From: CAZYWA01 sp964650975 [NCBI: uncultured bacterium]
GTDB lineage: Bacteria; JADJOY01
NCBI GenBank assembly: GCA_964650975.1
Contig: CAZYWA010000066.1
Location: forward strand, 1 to 21,723
Direction of reading: 5' to 3'
Length of the DNA stretch: 21,723 nt
Part shown: positions 1 to 7,268 of the stretch, piece by piece
Numbering within the stretch: position 1 is the stretch's first letter
Layout of the letters: each line of letters begins with the position of its first letter
The notes under the pieces: generated by a model
The model's database searches: none
What the model saw: only the letters and a program-made list of their open reading frames with translations
What the model was told of the DNA's origin: nothing
Translations under genes and position numbers: made by a program

Positions 1-635
1 CCGGTCGTGCAGGAGCTCGGGCAGCGGTCCGGGTTGCCGATGAACGCGTACTTGATGTCCTTGCCGTTCACCGTGGCGTGATTGTGCCAGCCGCAGTACT
101 GCGTGCAGAAACCCGAGGTCGCGTTCACGTCAGCCGAGGTGAGCAGGAAATAGATTCCGCTCGTGTCCGTCGGGTTCACCGCCTTCACGGCCGCCAGGAT
201 CTGCGCGTCGCTGAGCGCGGTGCCCTGCGAGTAGTTGTCGAAGTAGGTCGTACCCTGCGTCAAGCTGTTGCTGACGTACGACTTGGTGGTCGAGCCCGAG
301 TAGTACGTGGTGTTGATGTTGTAGTAGGGCGAGCCGCCTTCGTGCTGCGCCAGGTTGTCGAGGATGCTCTGGGCGGTGTTACCCGACCAGTTGCCGTACC
401 AGATGTAGTAGATGTGGTTCGTGCCGAGCATCACCGGACCGCCGTGGTAGCGGATCTTCGCGGAGAGCGCGGGACGCACCAGCGGCTCGCCCACGTCCGG
501 CATCCGGCCGTAGCCCTTACCGGTCGGCACGAGCTCGATCGAGCCGTCGTCGTTCACGGTTCCCGCGTGGGCACCGACGGCCGTTACCGCCACCAAGCCG
601 AGCGCGAGTGCGCCCTTCTTCATCCAGTCCTTCAT
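1..635 (-). CDS. EXORDIUM/PHI-1-like secreted protein, 5' part (runs off window start)
   Basis: The first 211 residues are in the window and the 3' end lies beyond base 1. The start is ATG at 635, 9 nt after a GGAAGGGG ribosome-binding sequence; a second in-frame ATG is four codons in. Residues 5-24 form a signal peptide (KKGALALGLVAVTAVGAHA) with likely cleavage after AHA. The mature part has YHGGPVMLGTNHIYYIWYGNW (about 63-83), then GFCTQYCGWHNH (175-186) and FIGNPDRCPSSC (198-209). This order of a YHxGP/IWYG block, a GFCxxxCGxH block and a GN...CPxxC block is what plant phosphate-induced protein 1/EXORDIUM proteins show (Pfam Phi_1). In plants these are apoplastic growth-related proteins of unknown biochemistry. 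The assignment rests on motif recall, and the function in bacteria is unknown. The four cysteines seen would suit disulfides in an exported protein. Confidence 0.72.
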   Translation of the reverse strand, partial: MKDWMKKGALALGLVAVTAVGAHAGTVNDDGSIELVPTGKGYGRMPDVGEPLVRPALSAKIRYHGGPVMLGTNHIYYIWYGNWSGNTAQSILDNLAQHEGGSPYYNINTTYYSGSTTKSYVSNSLTQGTTYFDNYSQGTALSDAQILAAVKAVNPTDTSGIYFLLTSADVNATSGFCTQYCGWHNHATVNGKDIKYAFIGNPDRCPSSCTT

Positions 636-727
636 GCGTACCACCCCTTCCTTCGGTTGAGCCGGTTGATGTGTGTGTTGGAGATCCCTGCCGAGCCTCC
701 GGCGCGCGGCCCGGCGTTAACCCGACA

Positions 728-757
728 ATGATACGCACTTGAAGTGATTCGGTTCAA
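728..757 (-). promoter_or_regulatory. Putative sigma-70-type promoter for the EXORDIUM-like gene
   Basis: On the minus strand TTGAAC (752-757) and TATCAT (728-733) are separated by 18 bases. This would start transcription near 720 and give a leader of about 85 nt. Only the two hexamers support it; AT-rich hexamers are uncommon in this GC-rich DNA, which helps a little. No equally good pair was seen for the divergent gene at 863. The rest of 636-862 shows nothing else recognisable. Confidence 0.35.
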
Positions 758-862
758 CCGCCCGGATTGGTCGTACGAGCCGGAATTCTTTACATTTACT
801 GACAATTGCGGCAGAGAAGCAGCGGCGGAATGGAGTGCAGAATCGGCCTCGGAGGGGGATCC

Positions 863-3244
863 ATGAACCAGACCCGCGCAGCCATCGCGTTCGTCGCTTG
901 CGTCTTGGTCGCATCGATCGGATGCGGTGGGAGCGGTGGCGGCGGTGCGAGCGCCCCGACGGTCGACCAGTACCAGGTCGTCACCATCGACGCCGGTGAC
1001 GACCTCGAGTTCCGCGTGCAGGACGCGCTGATCCGCGCGCAGCCCGGCACCGTGGTCGAGCTGCCCGCCGGGCACTTCGACATCGGCAGCGAGATCGTGC
1101 TCGGCCAGTCGCACCTGGTGCTGCGCGGCCAGGGAATGGACCAGACGATCCTCGACTTCGCGAAGCAGGAGTCGGGCGCCGAGGGAATCCTCGCCACCGG
1201 CGACGCGTTCCAGATCGAGGACATCGCGGTGCTCAACGCGCCGGGCGACTGCATCAAGATGGACGGCGAGGACAACGTCGTGGTGCGGCACGTGAAAGCG
1301 GGCTGGCCCTCCTCCAACACGCTCAACGGCTCATACGCGATCTACCCGGTGGGCTGCACCAACGTGCTGATCGAGGACAGTGTCGCCACCGGCGCGTCCG
1401 ACACCGGCATCTACGTCGGCCAGTCGAAGAACATCGTGGTGCGCAACAACCACGCCGAGCAGAACGTCGCCGGCATCGAGATCGAGAGCTCGAACGACGC
1501 CGAGGTCTACGGCAACGAGAGCACCGACAACTCGGGCGGCATCCTGGTCTTCGACCTACCCGGGCTCACCATCAGCGGCGACCGCGCGTCGGTCCACGAC
1601 AACCAGATCCACGGCAACAACAACCCCAACTTCGCGCCCGCCGGAAACATCGTGGGACTGGTACCGACCGGCACCGGGCTCATGGTGATGGCGAACGACG
1701 ATGTGGAAGCGTTCCACAACACCATCGTCGACAACTTCACGACCGACGTGGTGGTCGCGAGCTACCAGGTCACCGGCCTGCCCTTCGACGATCCCCAGTT
1801 CGATCCTCTGCCCCAGCGCAACTACATCCACGACAACACCACCGAGCGCGGCAAGGACTACTTCTTCGGCGGCGGCGAGCTCGGCATCTTCGCGTCGCTC
1901 CTGTTCCTGTTCAGCGCCGACAAGGTGATTCCCGACCTGGTGTACGACGGCATCGCCGAGAACGTGCTCGGTCAGAACCCGCTGCCGATCGATCAGCGCA
2001 ACTGCTTTCAGAACAACGTGCGCCGCGACGGCACCGTGTCGACCTTCGGCGACTTGAACCTGCGCGCTCGCACCGGCGTGCCGCTGCCCGCCGGGCCGAT
2101 CAGCAACGACCCGACGCCGTTCGATTGCTCGTACCCACCCGAGGCGGGCGCAACGGTCGCTGCGCTGCCGCCGATTCCGCCGTCGCAGCCAGGCCCCAGC
2201 GACGCCGAGATCGCCACGGCCTGCACGCCCTCGGGCAGCGATCCCAACTTCGGCGCGGTCGAGTTCGATTGTCCGACCCTCGATGGGTACAACCTGTTCG
2301 CCGATCCGGCCGAGCCACGCACCAATCCGAACGGCGGCATCCCGTTCGATCTCACCACGCCGCTCTTCTCGGATTACGCGCAAAAGCAGCGCTTCGTGTT
2401 CCTGCCGTCCGGCACTCAGGCCACGTACACCAGCGACGGCGCGTTCTCGTTTCCGGTCGGCACCATCATCGCCAAGACCTTCAGCTTCGCGGCCGATCTC
2501 AGGAACCCGACCCTCGACACCGAGCGGCTGATCGAGACCCGGCTGCTCATCCATCGTTCCGCCGGCTGGGTGGGCCGCGCCTACACCTGGAACGACGCGC
2601 ACACCCAGGCTGCGCTCGCGCTCGGCGGCGGCGCGGCGGACGTGAGCTGGATCGCCACCGACGGCAGCCAGCAATCCACGACCTACCGCATCCCCAACTC
2701 CTTGCAGTGCAACACCTGTCACTCGGGCGCCGACACCGCCGACCCGATCGGACCCAAGGCACGGCTGCTCAACAAGGACTACGCCTACCCCGAAGGCACC
2801 GAGAACCAGCTCACTCACTGGACGCGGATCGGCGCTCTCACCGGCGCGCCCTCCGATCCGAGCCAGGCGCCGCGCCTGCCGGTGTGGAACGATCCCAACG
2901 ACGGCACCGTCGAGCAGCGCGCACGGGCCTACCTCGAATCGAACTGCGCGCACTGCCACAACACCGCGGGCTACGCGCGCTTCTCGGGCCTCTTCCTCGA
3001 CGCCGCCTCGCCCCTCGACGCGAGCCACGGCATCTGCAAGACGCCGGTCGCCGCCGGCCGCGGCGCCGGCACGTTCCAGTTCGACATCGTCCCGGGCCAC
3101 CCGGAGGAGTCGATCATGACCTTCCGCATGGACTCGGTGGACCCGGGCATCAAGATGCCGGAGCTCTCGCGCAGCGTCGTGCACGAGGAAGGCCTTGCCC
3201 TCGTGACCCAGTGGATTCAGGGCCTCTCCGGCGCGTGCCAGTGA
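863..3244 (+). CDS. Parallel beta-helix protein fused to SO_2930-type diheme c-type cytochrome, probable lipoprotein
   Basis: 793 residues. I chose ATG 863 because GGAGGGGG lies just upstream (851-858) and the protein then begins with a signal peptide ending in VASIGC, a near-lipobox followed by a Gly/Ser-rich linker. An open frame extends upstream to 806 but has no signal. Residues about 40-360 are a right-handed beta-helix region with repeated short turns (for example VVVRHVKAGW, VLIEDSVATG, IVVRNNHAEQ, AEVYGNESTD). The C-terminal half has two heme-binding CxxCH motifs, CNTCH at 616-620 and CAHCH at 695-699, and a downstream IKMPEL that could supply a methionine ligand. From memory, TIGR03805 (beta-helix) and TIGR03806 (diheme cytochrome, HNE_0200/SO_2930) are usually adjacent genes and are sometimes fused; this looks like the fused form. 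Its role is unknown; envelope electron transfer on a scaffold is inference. Confidence 0.85.
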   Translation: MNQTRAAIAFVACVLVASIGCGGSGGGGASAPTVDQYQVVTIDAGDDLEFRVQDALIRAQPGTVVELPAGHFDIGSEIVLGQSHLVLRGQGMDQTILDFAKQESGAEGILATGDAFQIEDIAVLNAPGDCIKMDGEDNVVVRHVKAGWPSSNTLNGSYAIYPVGCTNVLIEDSVATGASDTGIYVGQSKNIVVRNNHAEQNVAGIEIESSNDAEVYGNESTDNSGGILVFDLPGLTISGDRASVHDNQIHGNNNPNFAPAGNIVGLVPTGTGLMVMANDDVEAFHNTIVDNFTTDVVVASYQVTGLPFDDPQFDPLPQRNYIHDNTTERGKDYFFGGGELGIFASLLFLFSADKVIPDLVYDGIAENVLGQNPLPIDQRNCFQNNVRRDGTVSTFGDLNLRARTGVPLPAGPISNDPTPFDCSYPPEAGATVAALPPIPPSQPGPSDAEIATACTPSGSDPNFGAVEFDCPTLDGYNLFADPAEPRTNPNGGIPFDLTTPLFSDYAQKQRFVFLPSGTQATYTSDGAFSFPVGTIIAKTFSFAADLRNPTLDTERLIETRLLIHRSAGWVGRAYTWNDAHTQAALALGGGAADVSWIATDGSQQSTTYRIPNSLQCNTCHSGADTADPIGPKARLLNKDYAYPEGTENQLTHWTRIGALTGAPSDPSQAPRLPVWNDPNDGTVEQRARAYLESNCAHCHNTAGYARFSGLFLDAASPLDASHGICKTPVAAGRGAGTFQFDIVPGHPEESIMTFRMDSVDPGIKMPELSRSVVHEEGLALVTQWIQGLSGACQ

Positions 3245-3254
3245 CGCTCGCGCC

Positions 3255-3401
3255 GTGAGGTGGATCCTCGAAGACTCCGTGGTGCCGGAGCTGCATGCGC
3301 GGATGCACGCCTCCGCCGAAGCGCTCGGGCACGCGGTCAGCGTATGGAGCGAGGACTGGCCCGAGCAAGGTTGGCCGGCTTTCGGCGAGGCGTCGACGTG
3401 A
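3255..3401 (+). CDS. Small open frame, possibly an N-terminal remnant of a larger gene
   Basis: A GTG 11 nt after the cytochrome fusion stop opens a 48-codon frame reading VRWILEDSVVPELHARMHAS and ending WPEQGWPAFGEAST. The composition is balanced and protein-like, unlike the arginine/alanine-rich shadow frames nearby. The start (RWILEDSVVPEL, then a helix and a strand) reminds me weakly of the N-terminus of R2K-type ATP-grasp proteins (DUF4343 group), which would make this a decayed or truncated copy. No ATP-grasp catalytic region follows: the frame stops at 3401 and 3402-3489 shows nothing coding. It could equally be a genuine short peptide or chance. No clear ribosome-binding site. Confidence 0.3.
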   Translation: MRWILEDSVVPELHARMHASAEALGHAVSVWSEDWPEQGWPAFGEAST

Positions 3402-3489
3402 CAGAAGGCTCCCGGACGCCACGGAGCCTCGGCGCGGGTCAGCGCCGCGTTTCCGAGACTTCCGTGAAAGATCACGAGTGAGCCGCGTC

Positions 3490-3888
3490 CTACAGGTCGA
3501 AGCGGGCGCGTAGCTCCGGCGGCATGAGCGGGCAGACGTCGGCGGGTGGGGCGACGAGGCGTTTGCGGATGCGGGCGACGAAGTCGTAGGCGGCATCGCG
3601 AAGCGGGCGCGGGACGATCGCGAGCAGCCGGCCGAGCGGGCGCCAGGCGCCGCCTAGGCGCTCGAGGATCGCGACGACGCCCGCGGATCTCACGAGCAGC
3701 TCGCCCGAGTCGGTGAGCACCACGATGCTGTCGGGGAGCCGAGCGCGGCGCGCGGCGGGCACCATGGCCGCGAGCGTCTCGCCTTGAAGCGGCGCGAACC
3801 GGAAACGCGAACCGTCGCGATCGCGCGCCAGCAGGAACTTCACCGCGCCGTGGCAGAGCCCACAGTGGCCGTCGTAGAAGACGCGCAT
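3490..3888 (-). CDS. DCC-family (DUF393) thiol-disulfide oxidoreductase-like protein
   Basis: 132 residues, full length for the family. The N-terminus is MRVFYDGHCGLCHGAVKFLL, containing the DGxCxLC signature that names the DCC family (YuxK-like), followed by a thioredoxin-like alpha/beta region (SIVVLTDSGELLVRSAGVVAILERLGG) and the usual C-terminal hydrophobic/basic stretch PLRDAAYDFVARIRKR. The family is presumed to act on thiols or disulfides through the paired cysteines; substrates are not established. ATG 3888 places the motif at residue 6, as is typical. The ribosome-binding site is weak. The gene stands alone, convergent with the upstream + strand genes, and 146 bases separate it from the end of the next minus-strand gene. 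Confidence 0.85.
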   Translation of the reverse strand: MRVFYDGHCGLCHGAVKFLLARDRDGSRFRFAPLQGETLAAMVPAARRARLPDSIVVLTDSGELLVRSAGVVAILERLGGAWRPLGRLLAIVPRPLRDAAYDFVARIRKRLVAPPADVCPLMPPELRARFDL

Positions 3889-4000
3889 CGACGGGTGGGA
3901 GGGTATCCCAGCGCCGCGCCGGTCGAACGGGCGCGATTACGATCTGCCCATGAATTGCAGCACAAACAGACGCTGAAGTAGCTCCCGCGCGTACGGAAAG

Positions 4001-4014
4001 GGCCCTTGTGGGCC
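4001..4014 (-). terminator. Weak hairpin downstream of the large minus-strand gene cluster
   Basis: GGCCC-TTGT-GGGCC forms a short 5-bp stem 20 bases past the end of the membrane-protein gene. In the minus-strand transcript it is followed by CTTTCC, not a true U-run. It is in the right place for the end of the seven-gene cluster but too short to be convincing. Confidence 0.22.
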
Positions 4015-4034
4015 GGGAAAAGGCCTCATTCTCG

Positions 4035-5156
4035 TCAGTTACCCTCGGATCGGCGGGCTTCGAGCCCGAGCGCCCGCGCCAGGCCTGGGTTCGAGCCGTC
4101 GAGGCGCCATAGAAAGCCGTCGAGCACGTAGTGGGTCGCCTGCGGCAAGGCGAGCAGCGGCACGATCACGGCCAGTGACGAGCCGAGATCGAGCGCTGGA
4201 AACGGGAAGAGCGCGGGGTGATCGCGCCACACCGCGCCGTCCCACAACCACTCCTCCGCGAATGCCAGGCTCGCGAGCGCCGCCGCGAACGGCCAGAACC
4301 GTCGCGCCGCGAAGAGGTTCCCGAGCCACCGATCGAGCGGCGATGGCCCCGCGACCGCGTCGGCGCGCCGCTCGGCATCGTCCCAGCGAATCGATCCGTA
4401 GCGATACGAGAACGCCATGTACGGAATGCCGTGCACCAGCACGTTCGTGACGGTGAAGGCAAAGTCGCTGCGCCACAGGACGATGCCGGCCCACCACGTC
4501 GCCGCGGTGGTCGCGACCAGAAGGATCTTGCCCGCGAACCAGCGCTCACCCGCGATCCGCCTTTGCACCTGACGCGCGGCGAACGCGGCGAGCACCGCCA
4601 CCCACACCACGCGTGCGACCGAAGCCGCCGCCGCCGGCAACCCGCTCACGAAGTCTCCTTCGACGAACCAGTTGAAGGGCTGCGGCAACCGCGTGTGCCA
4701 CTCGATCAGCGGATACCCCGTGGCCGCGTAGATCGCGGCTTCGTCGAGGATGCGATCGAGCCGCGAGCGTTCTTCGGCGCGGCGCCGGTAGAGACGCATC
4801 CAGCCGATCTGCTGCTTCACGAAGTGGAAGACCGCGACGTAGGCGAGCACCCGCCAGAACGCGAGCGCCGAGCAGGAATAGAGCAGCACTCCCACCGCCC
4901 ACGCCGCCAGCGGCACGAAGACGTAGAGACCGAACCGCCGGCGCAGCTCGGCGCGGTCGAGGTAGACCCGGAACGTGGTGCCGTGGACGTGCGCGACGTC
5001 GACCGCCAGCACGAACGCGAGCCACGCCCACGTGGGCGTCGAGCCGTCGGGCTGGGCGAGCCGGCCCGCCAGGGCGCCAAGCGCCAGCGCCACGACGGCC
5101 GGGATCACGAAGAACGCCAGATCGAACGCGGGGTCGACGAGCCACGCGCTCGGCAT
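4035..5156 (-). CDS. Polytopic membrane protein with several histidines in or near membrane segments, last gene of cluster
   Basis: 373 residues from ATG 5156. A GTG at 5186 overlaps the preceding stop as GTGA and would add ten residues by translational coupling; I prefer the ATG because the recognisable protein begins MPSAWLVDPAFDLAFFVIPA, but coupling is plausible. There are about eight hydrophobic segments (roughly 11-31, 43-60, 76-95, 98-113, 182-194, 210-228, 285-300, 325-340). Histidines recur in or next to them: DVAHVHGTTFR (56, 58), FHFVKQQIGW (111), IEWH (154), LVHGIPYMAF (242) and THYVLDGFLWR (342). I do not recognise the family. The pattern is reminiscent of metal-binding membrane oxygenases or hydroxylases (for example Brp/Blh-like enzymes), but that is inference. 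Its place behind a FAD oxidoreductase suggests it acts on the same substrate. Confidence 0.8.
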   Translation of the reverse strand: MPSAWLVDPAFDLAFFVIPAVVALALGALAGRLAQPDGSTPTWAWLAFVLAVDVAHVHGTTFRVYLDRAELRRRFGLYVFVPLAAWAVGVLLYSCSALAFWRVLAYVAVFHFVKQQIGWMRLYRRRAEERSRLDRILDEAAIYAATGYPLIEWHTRLPQPFNWFVEGDFVSGLPAAAASVARVVWVAVLAAFAARQVQRRIAGERWFAGKILLVATTAATWWAGIVLWRSDFAFTVTNVLVHGIPYMAFSYRYGSIRWDDAERRADAVAGPSPLDRWLGNLFAARRFWPFAAALASLAFAEEWLWDGAVWRDHPALFPFPALDLGSSLAVIVPLLALPQATHYVLDGFLWRLDGSNPGLARALGLEARRSEGN

Positions 5157-5182
5157 CGGCCGCGGCGCTCGCGCGGCGAGGC

Positions 5183-6952
5183 TCACGCGAGCGGCTCGAA
5201 CGCGACGCCGCGCGCCGCGAGCACTTCCTCCGCGGCGCGCACGCCGTGGAACTGCGCCTCCTCGAAGAGCGGCAAGCCCGAGAGATCGGTGTGCGCGAAG
5301 TGGACGGCGCCGCGCGGCTCCGCCGCGCGCTTGCGCGCGGCGCCCCACACGAACCCGGTGACAGGGCGGATCATGCCGTGGCCCCAGCGCCACACGTCGA
5401 CTCGCGACACGCACTCGCGCAGATCCGGGTGGGCTCGCTTCAAGTCGGCGAAGATCGCATCGACCGCCGACGCGTGATCGGTAGCGAGCAGCCGCTCACG
5501 CGCGGCGCGCGGATCGGCGTCGGTGAGCGGCAGGTAGTAGGTCCACACGGTACGGCCATAGCTGGGCGGCGCGCGATGGGAACAGCCAGGCGAGGTCGCG
5601 GACGCCGGCGCTCGTCCCGATGCACCACCCGCGAGCGCCGCGAGCACACTCGGCTCGCAGAGCCCCTCGTCGAGCTGATGGGTGGCGACCACGTAGCCGA
5701 GTCCGGCGCTGCCGTAGATCACGTTGTCCCACGCTTCCGGAAAGCCCCGCGAACGCGGGCGGCGCGCGAGCGTCAGGTTCGCCACCAGCCACGGGCTCAC
5801 CTGGAAGTCGCGTGCGTCGTGGATGAGATCGTCGTCACCGAGCAGCCGCGCCGCGAACGCCGCCGGCAGCGCCACGATCACGCGCTCGGCGTCGAGCGCT
5901 TCGGCCGTTCCGGTCGAGGGCTCGTAGGTCCACACCTCGACCGATCGACGGCTCGCGGCGTTGGCGGCATCTGCGGCGGCGCTCGCGCGAATCTTGGTCA
6001 CCGCGACGCCCGAGCGAAGACGCCCACCCGAGGCACGAGCGCGTGCCGCGAGGTGCGCCACCAGATGTCCATTTCCTTCGGGCCAGGTGAGGAACGGCTG
6101 GGTCTCGTCGCGCTCGTACCGAGACGCGAAGTAATGGACGCCGGCCCAGGCACTGGTGGTGTCGAGCATCGCGCCGAAATCGTCGCGGCACGCGTACTCG
6201 GCGAACCAGCGCAGGCGCTTCGAGCGGAAACCGCGCGAATCGAGCCATTCCGCCATCGAGATGCGGTCGAGCGCGGTCACGTCGGCGTCGTCGGATCCGT
6301 ACGCCATCGGCACCGCGAAGGCACGGCGGCCGCGCGCGTCGCGCCGCGCGGCCCAGGCCGCCATCTCGGACTCGAAACGCTCGCGCTCGGCCAGCTCCTC
6401 GGGGCTCGCGCCCGGCCACGGGAAGAGGCCTTCGTACCAGCGGTCCGCGACGAAGAGCCGCTCCTCGGGCGAGCGGCAGAGCTGCGCCTCGTCGGGAACG
6501 AAGCGTCCAGTCGCGGCGTCGAGCTCGCCCGCTCCGGCCTCCGCCAGGAGCTCGATCATGGCGCGCGCATGCGGCAACGGTGCCGGGACGTAGTGGGCGC
6601 CCCACGGATACGCGCACACCTCGTTCTCGCCCGGTTGCGCGGTGCCGCCCAGCACCGGCTCGAGCTCGATCAGCTCGAAATCGTGGACGCCCGCGCGCGC
6701 CAGCCGCCACGCGGCCGCAAGACCCGCGACGCCACCACCCACGATCACCACGGGAACCGAGCGGCGCGACGTGGGCGGGGGAAGAAATCCGTCCCGCAGC
6801 CGATGACCGAGCTTGTCGGCCGCGCCGACGATCTCGCCCTCGATCGGACGCGGGCGCGACTCGCTGCAGGCCGAGATCGCGAGCGGCAACCCGACCAACC
6901 CCGCGATCGCCTCGCGGCGCGAGATGCGAGCCGTGAACGGGTCAGACTTCAT
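5183..6952 (-). CDS. Tat-exported FAD-dependent amine oxidase-like oxidoreductase
   Basis: 589 residues. The N-terminus has a twin-arginine signal (ISRREAIAGLVGLPLAISAC; arginines 12-13) ending in a lipobox-like ISAC, so it is probably a Tat-exported lipoprotein. Residues 68-80 (VVIVGGGVAGLAA) are the FAD-binding Rossmann motif, with the acidic end of the second strand in FELIELE about 20 residues on. The C-terminus AVHFAHTDLSGLPLFEEAQFHGVRAAEEVL is the second FAD-contact block of the flavin amine oxidase/protoporphyrinogen oxidase superfamily. The substrate cannot be read from the sequence. Lying between a spermidine-synthase-like gene and a multi-histidine membrane protein, it may oxidise a polyamine-derived product; this is inference. 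A 316-base gap carrying unusual hairpins precedes it. No strong ribosome-binding site is seen before ATG 6952. Confidence 0.85.
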   Translation of the reverse strand: MKSDPFTARISRREAIAGLVGLPLAISACSESRPRPIEGEIVGAADKLGHRLRDGFLPPPTSRRSVPVVIVGGGVAGLAAAWRLARAGVHDFELIELEPVLGGTAQPGENEVCAYPWGAHYVPAPLPHARAMIELLAEAGAGELDAATGRFVPDEAQLCRSPEERLFVADRWYEGLFPWPGASPEELAERERFESEMAAWAARRDARGRRAFAVPMAYGSDDADVTALDRISMAEWLDSRGFRSKRLRWFAEYACRDDFGAMLDTTSAWAGVHYFASRYERDETQPFLTWPEGNGHLVAHLAARARASGGRLRSGVAVTKIRASAAADAANAASRRSVEVWTYEPSTGTAEALDAERVIVALPAAFAARLLGDDDLIHDARDFQVSPWLVANLTLARRPRSRGFPEAWDNVIYGSAGLGYVVATHQLDEGLCEPSVLAALAGGASGRAPASATSPGCSHRAPPSYGRTVWTYYLPLTDADPRAARERLLATDHASAVDAIFADLKRAHPDLRECVSRVDVWRWGHGMIRPVTGFVWGAARKRAAEPRGAVHFAHTDLSGLPLFEEAQFHGVRAAEEVLAARGVAFEPLA

Positions 6953-7268
6953 GATCGAGCCAGCGAGCGGAGAGCCACACCGAAACGCTCGGACGCGAGG
7001 AACCGCGTCCCTCCGGACGACAGCGACGGCAGTCGGAGGGCTGCGGTCCCTCGCAGCCGAAGCGCAGGATCGCGTCCGTCGGCCGGAAGCGCTTCCGATG
7101 GAGGCCCGCCGGTCCCTCGGTGGGCGAGCGATCGATGAAGCCCGTTCCGGCGCTCGCGCGCGAGGGACCGCGCGCGCTCCAGGTGCGGGTCGCGCGATTC
7201 CGCCTGGAGGGCCGCCGGGCTTTCGGTGGCCGCGCCGGGCGCACCATCTCCTGCGCTCACGGCGAAAT
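6953..7268. other. 316-base intergenic region dominated by hairpin repeats
   Basis: The gap between the aminopropyltransferase-like gene and the FAD oxidoreductase gene. It holds five hairpins (6991-7231, listed separately), a 14-bp perfect palindrome CGGAAGCGCTTCCG at 7084-7097, and a longer-range CTCCAGG (7177-7183)/CCTGGAG (7203-7209) pairing. A 112-codon minus-strand frame (6949-7287) crosses it, but its product has low-complexity shadow composition and I do not call it. No promoter was recognised. Confidence 0.7.
6991..7231. repeat. Cluster of five related 7-8 bp hairpins with 6-nt loops
   Basis: Five stem-loops in 241 bases. H1 6991-7010: GGACGCG, loop AGGAAC, CGCGTCC. H2 7039-7058: GGCTGCG, loop GTCCCT, CGCAGCC. 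H3 7104-7125: GCCCGCCG, loop GTCCCT, CGGTGGGC. H4 7155-7176: CGCGCGCG, loop AGGGAC, CGCGCGCG. H5 7210-7231: GGCCGCCG, loop GGCTTT, CGGTGGCC. H1 and H4 share the 5' flank CGCTC and differ at two stem positions, both changed on both arms. H3 and H5 share the flank TGGAG or TGGA and differ at one stem position, again on both arms, while a G-T pair is kept. Loops GTCCCT and AGGGAC are reverse complements, so they could pair with each other. Function is unknown; messenger processing or stability, or REP-like mobile palindromes, are possibilities. Confidence 0.7.

Noticed and set aside
1556-3475. 639-codon frame antisense to the beta-helix/cytochrome gene
   Set aside because: Shadow of the GC-rich sense frame; Arg/Val/Ala-rich with no domain, while the sense strand has heme motifs and a ribosome-binding site.
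6991-7231. Integron attC-like sites
   Set aside because: Stems are short with 6-nt loops; no R/L box pairs, extrahelical bases or integrase are seen.
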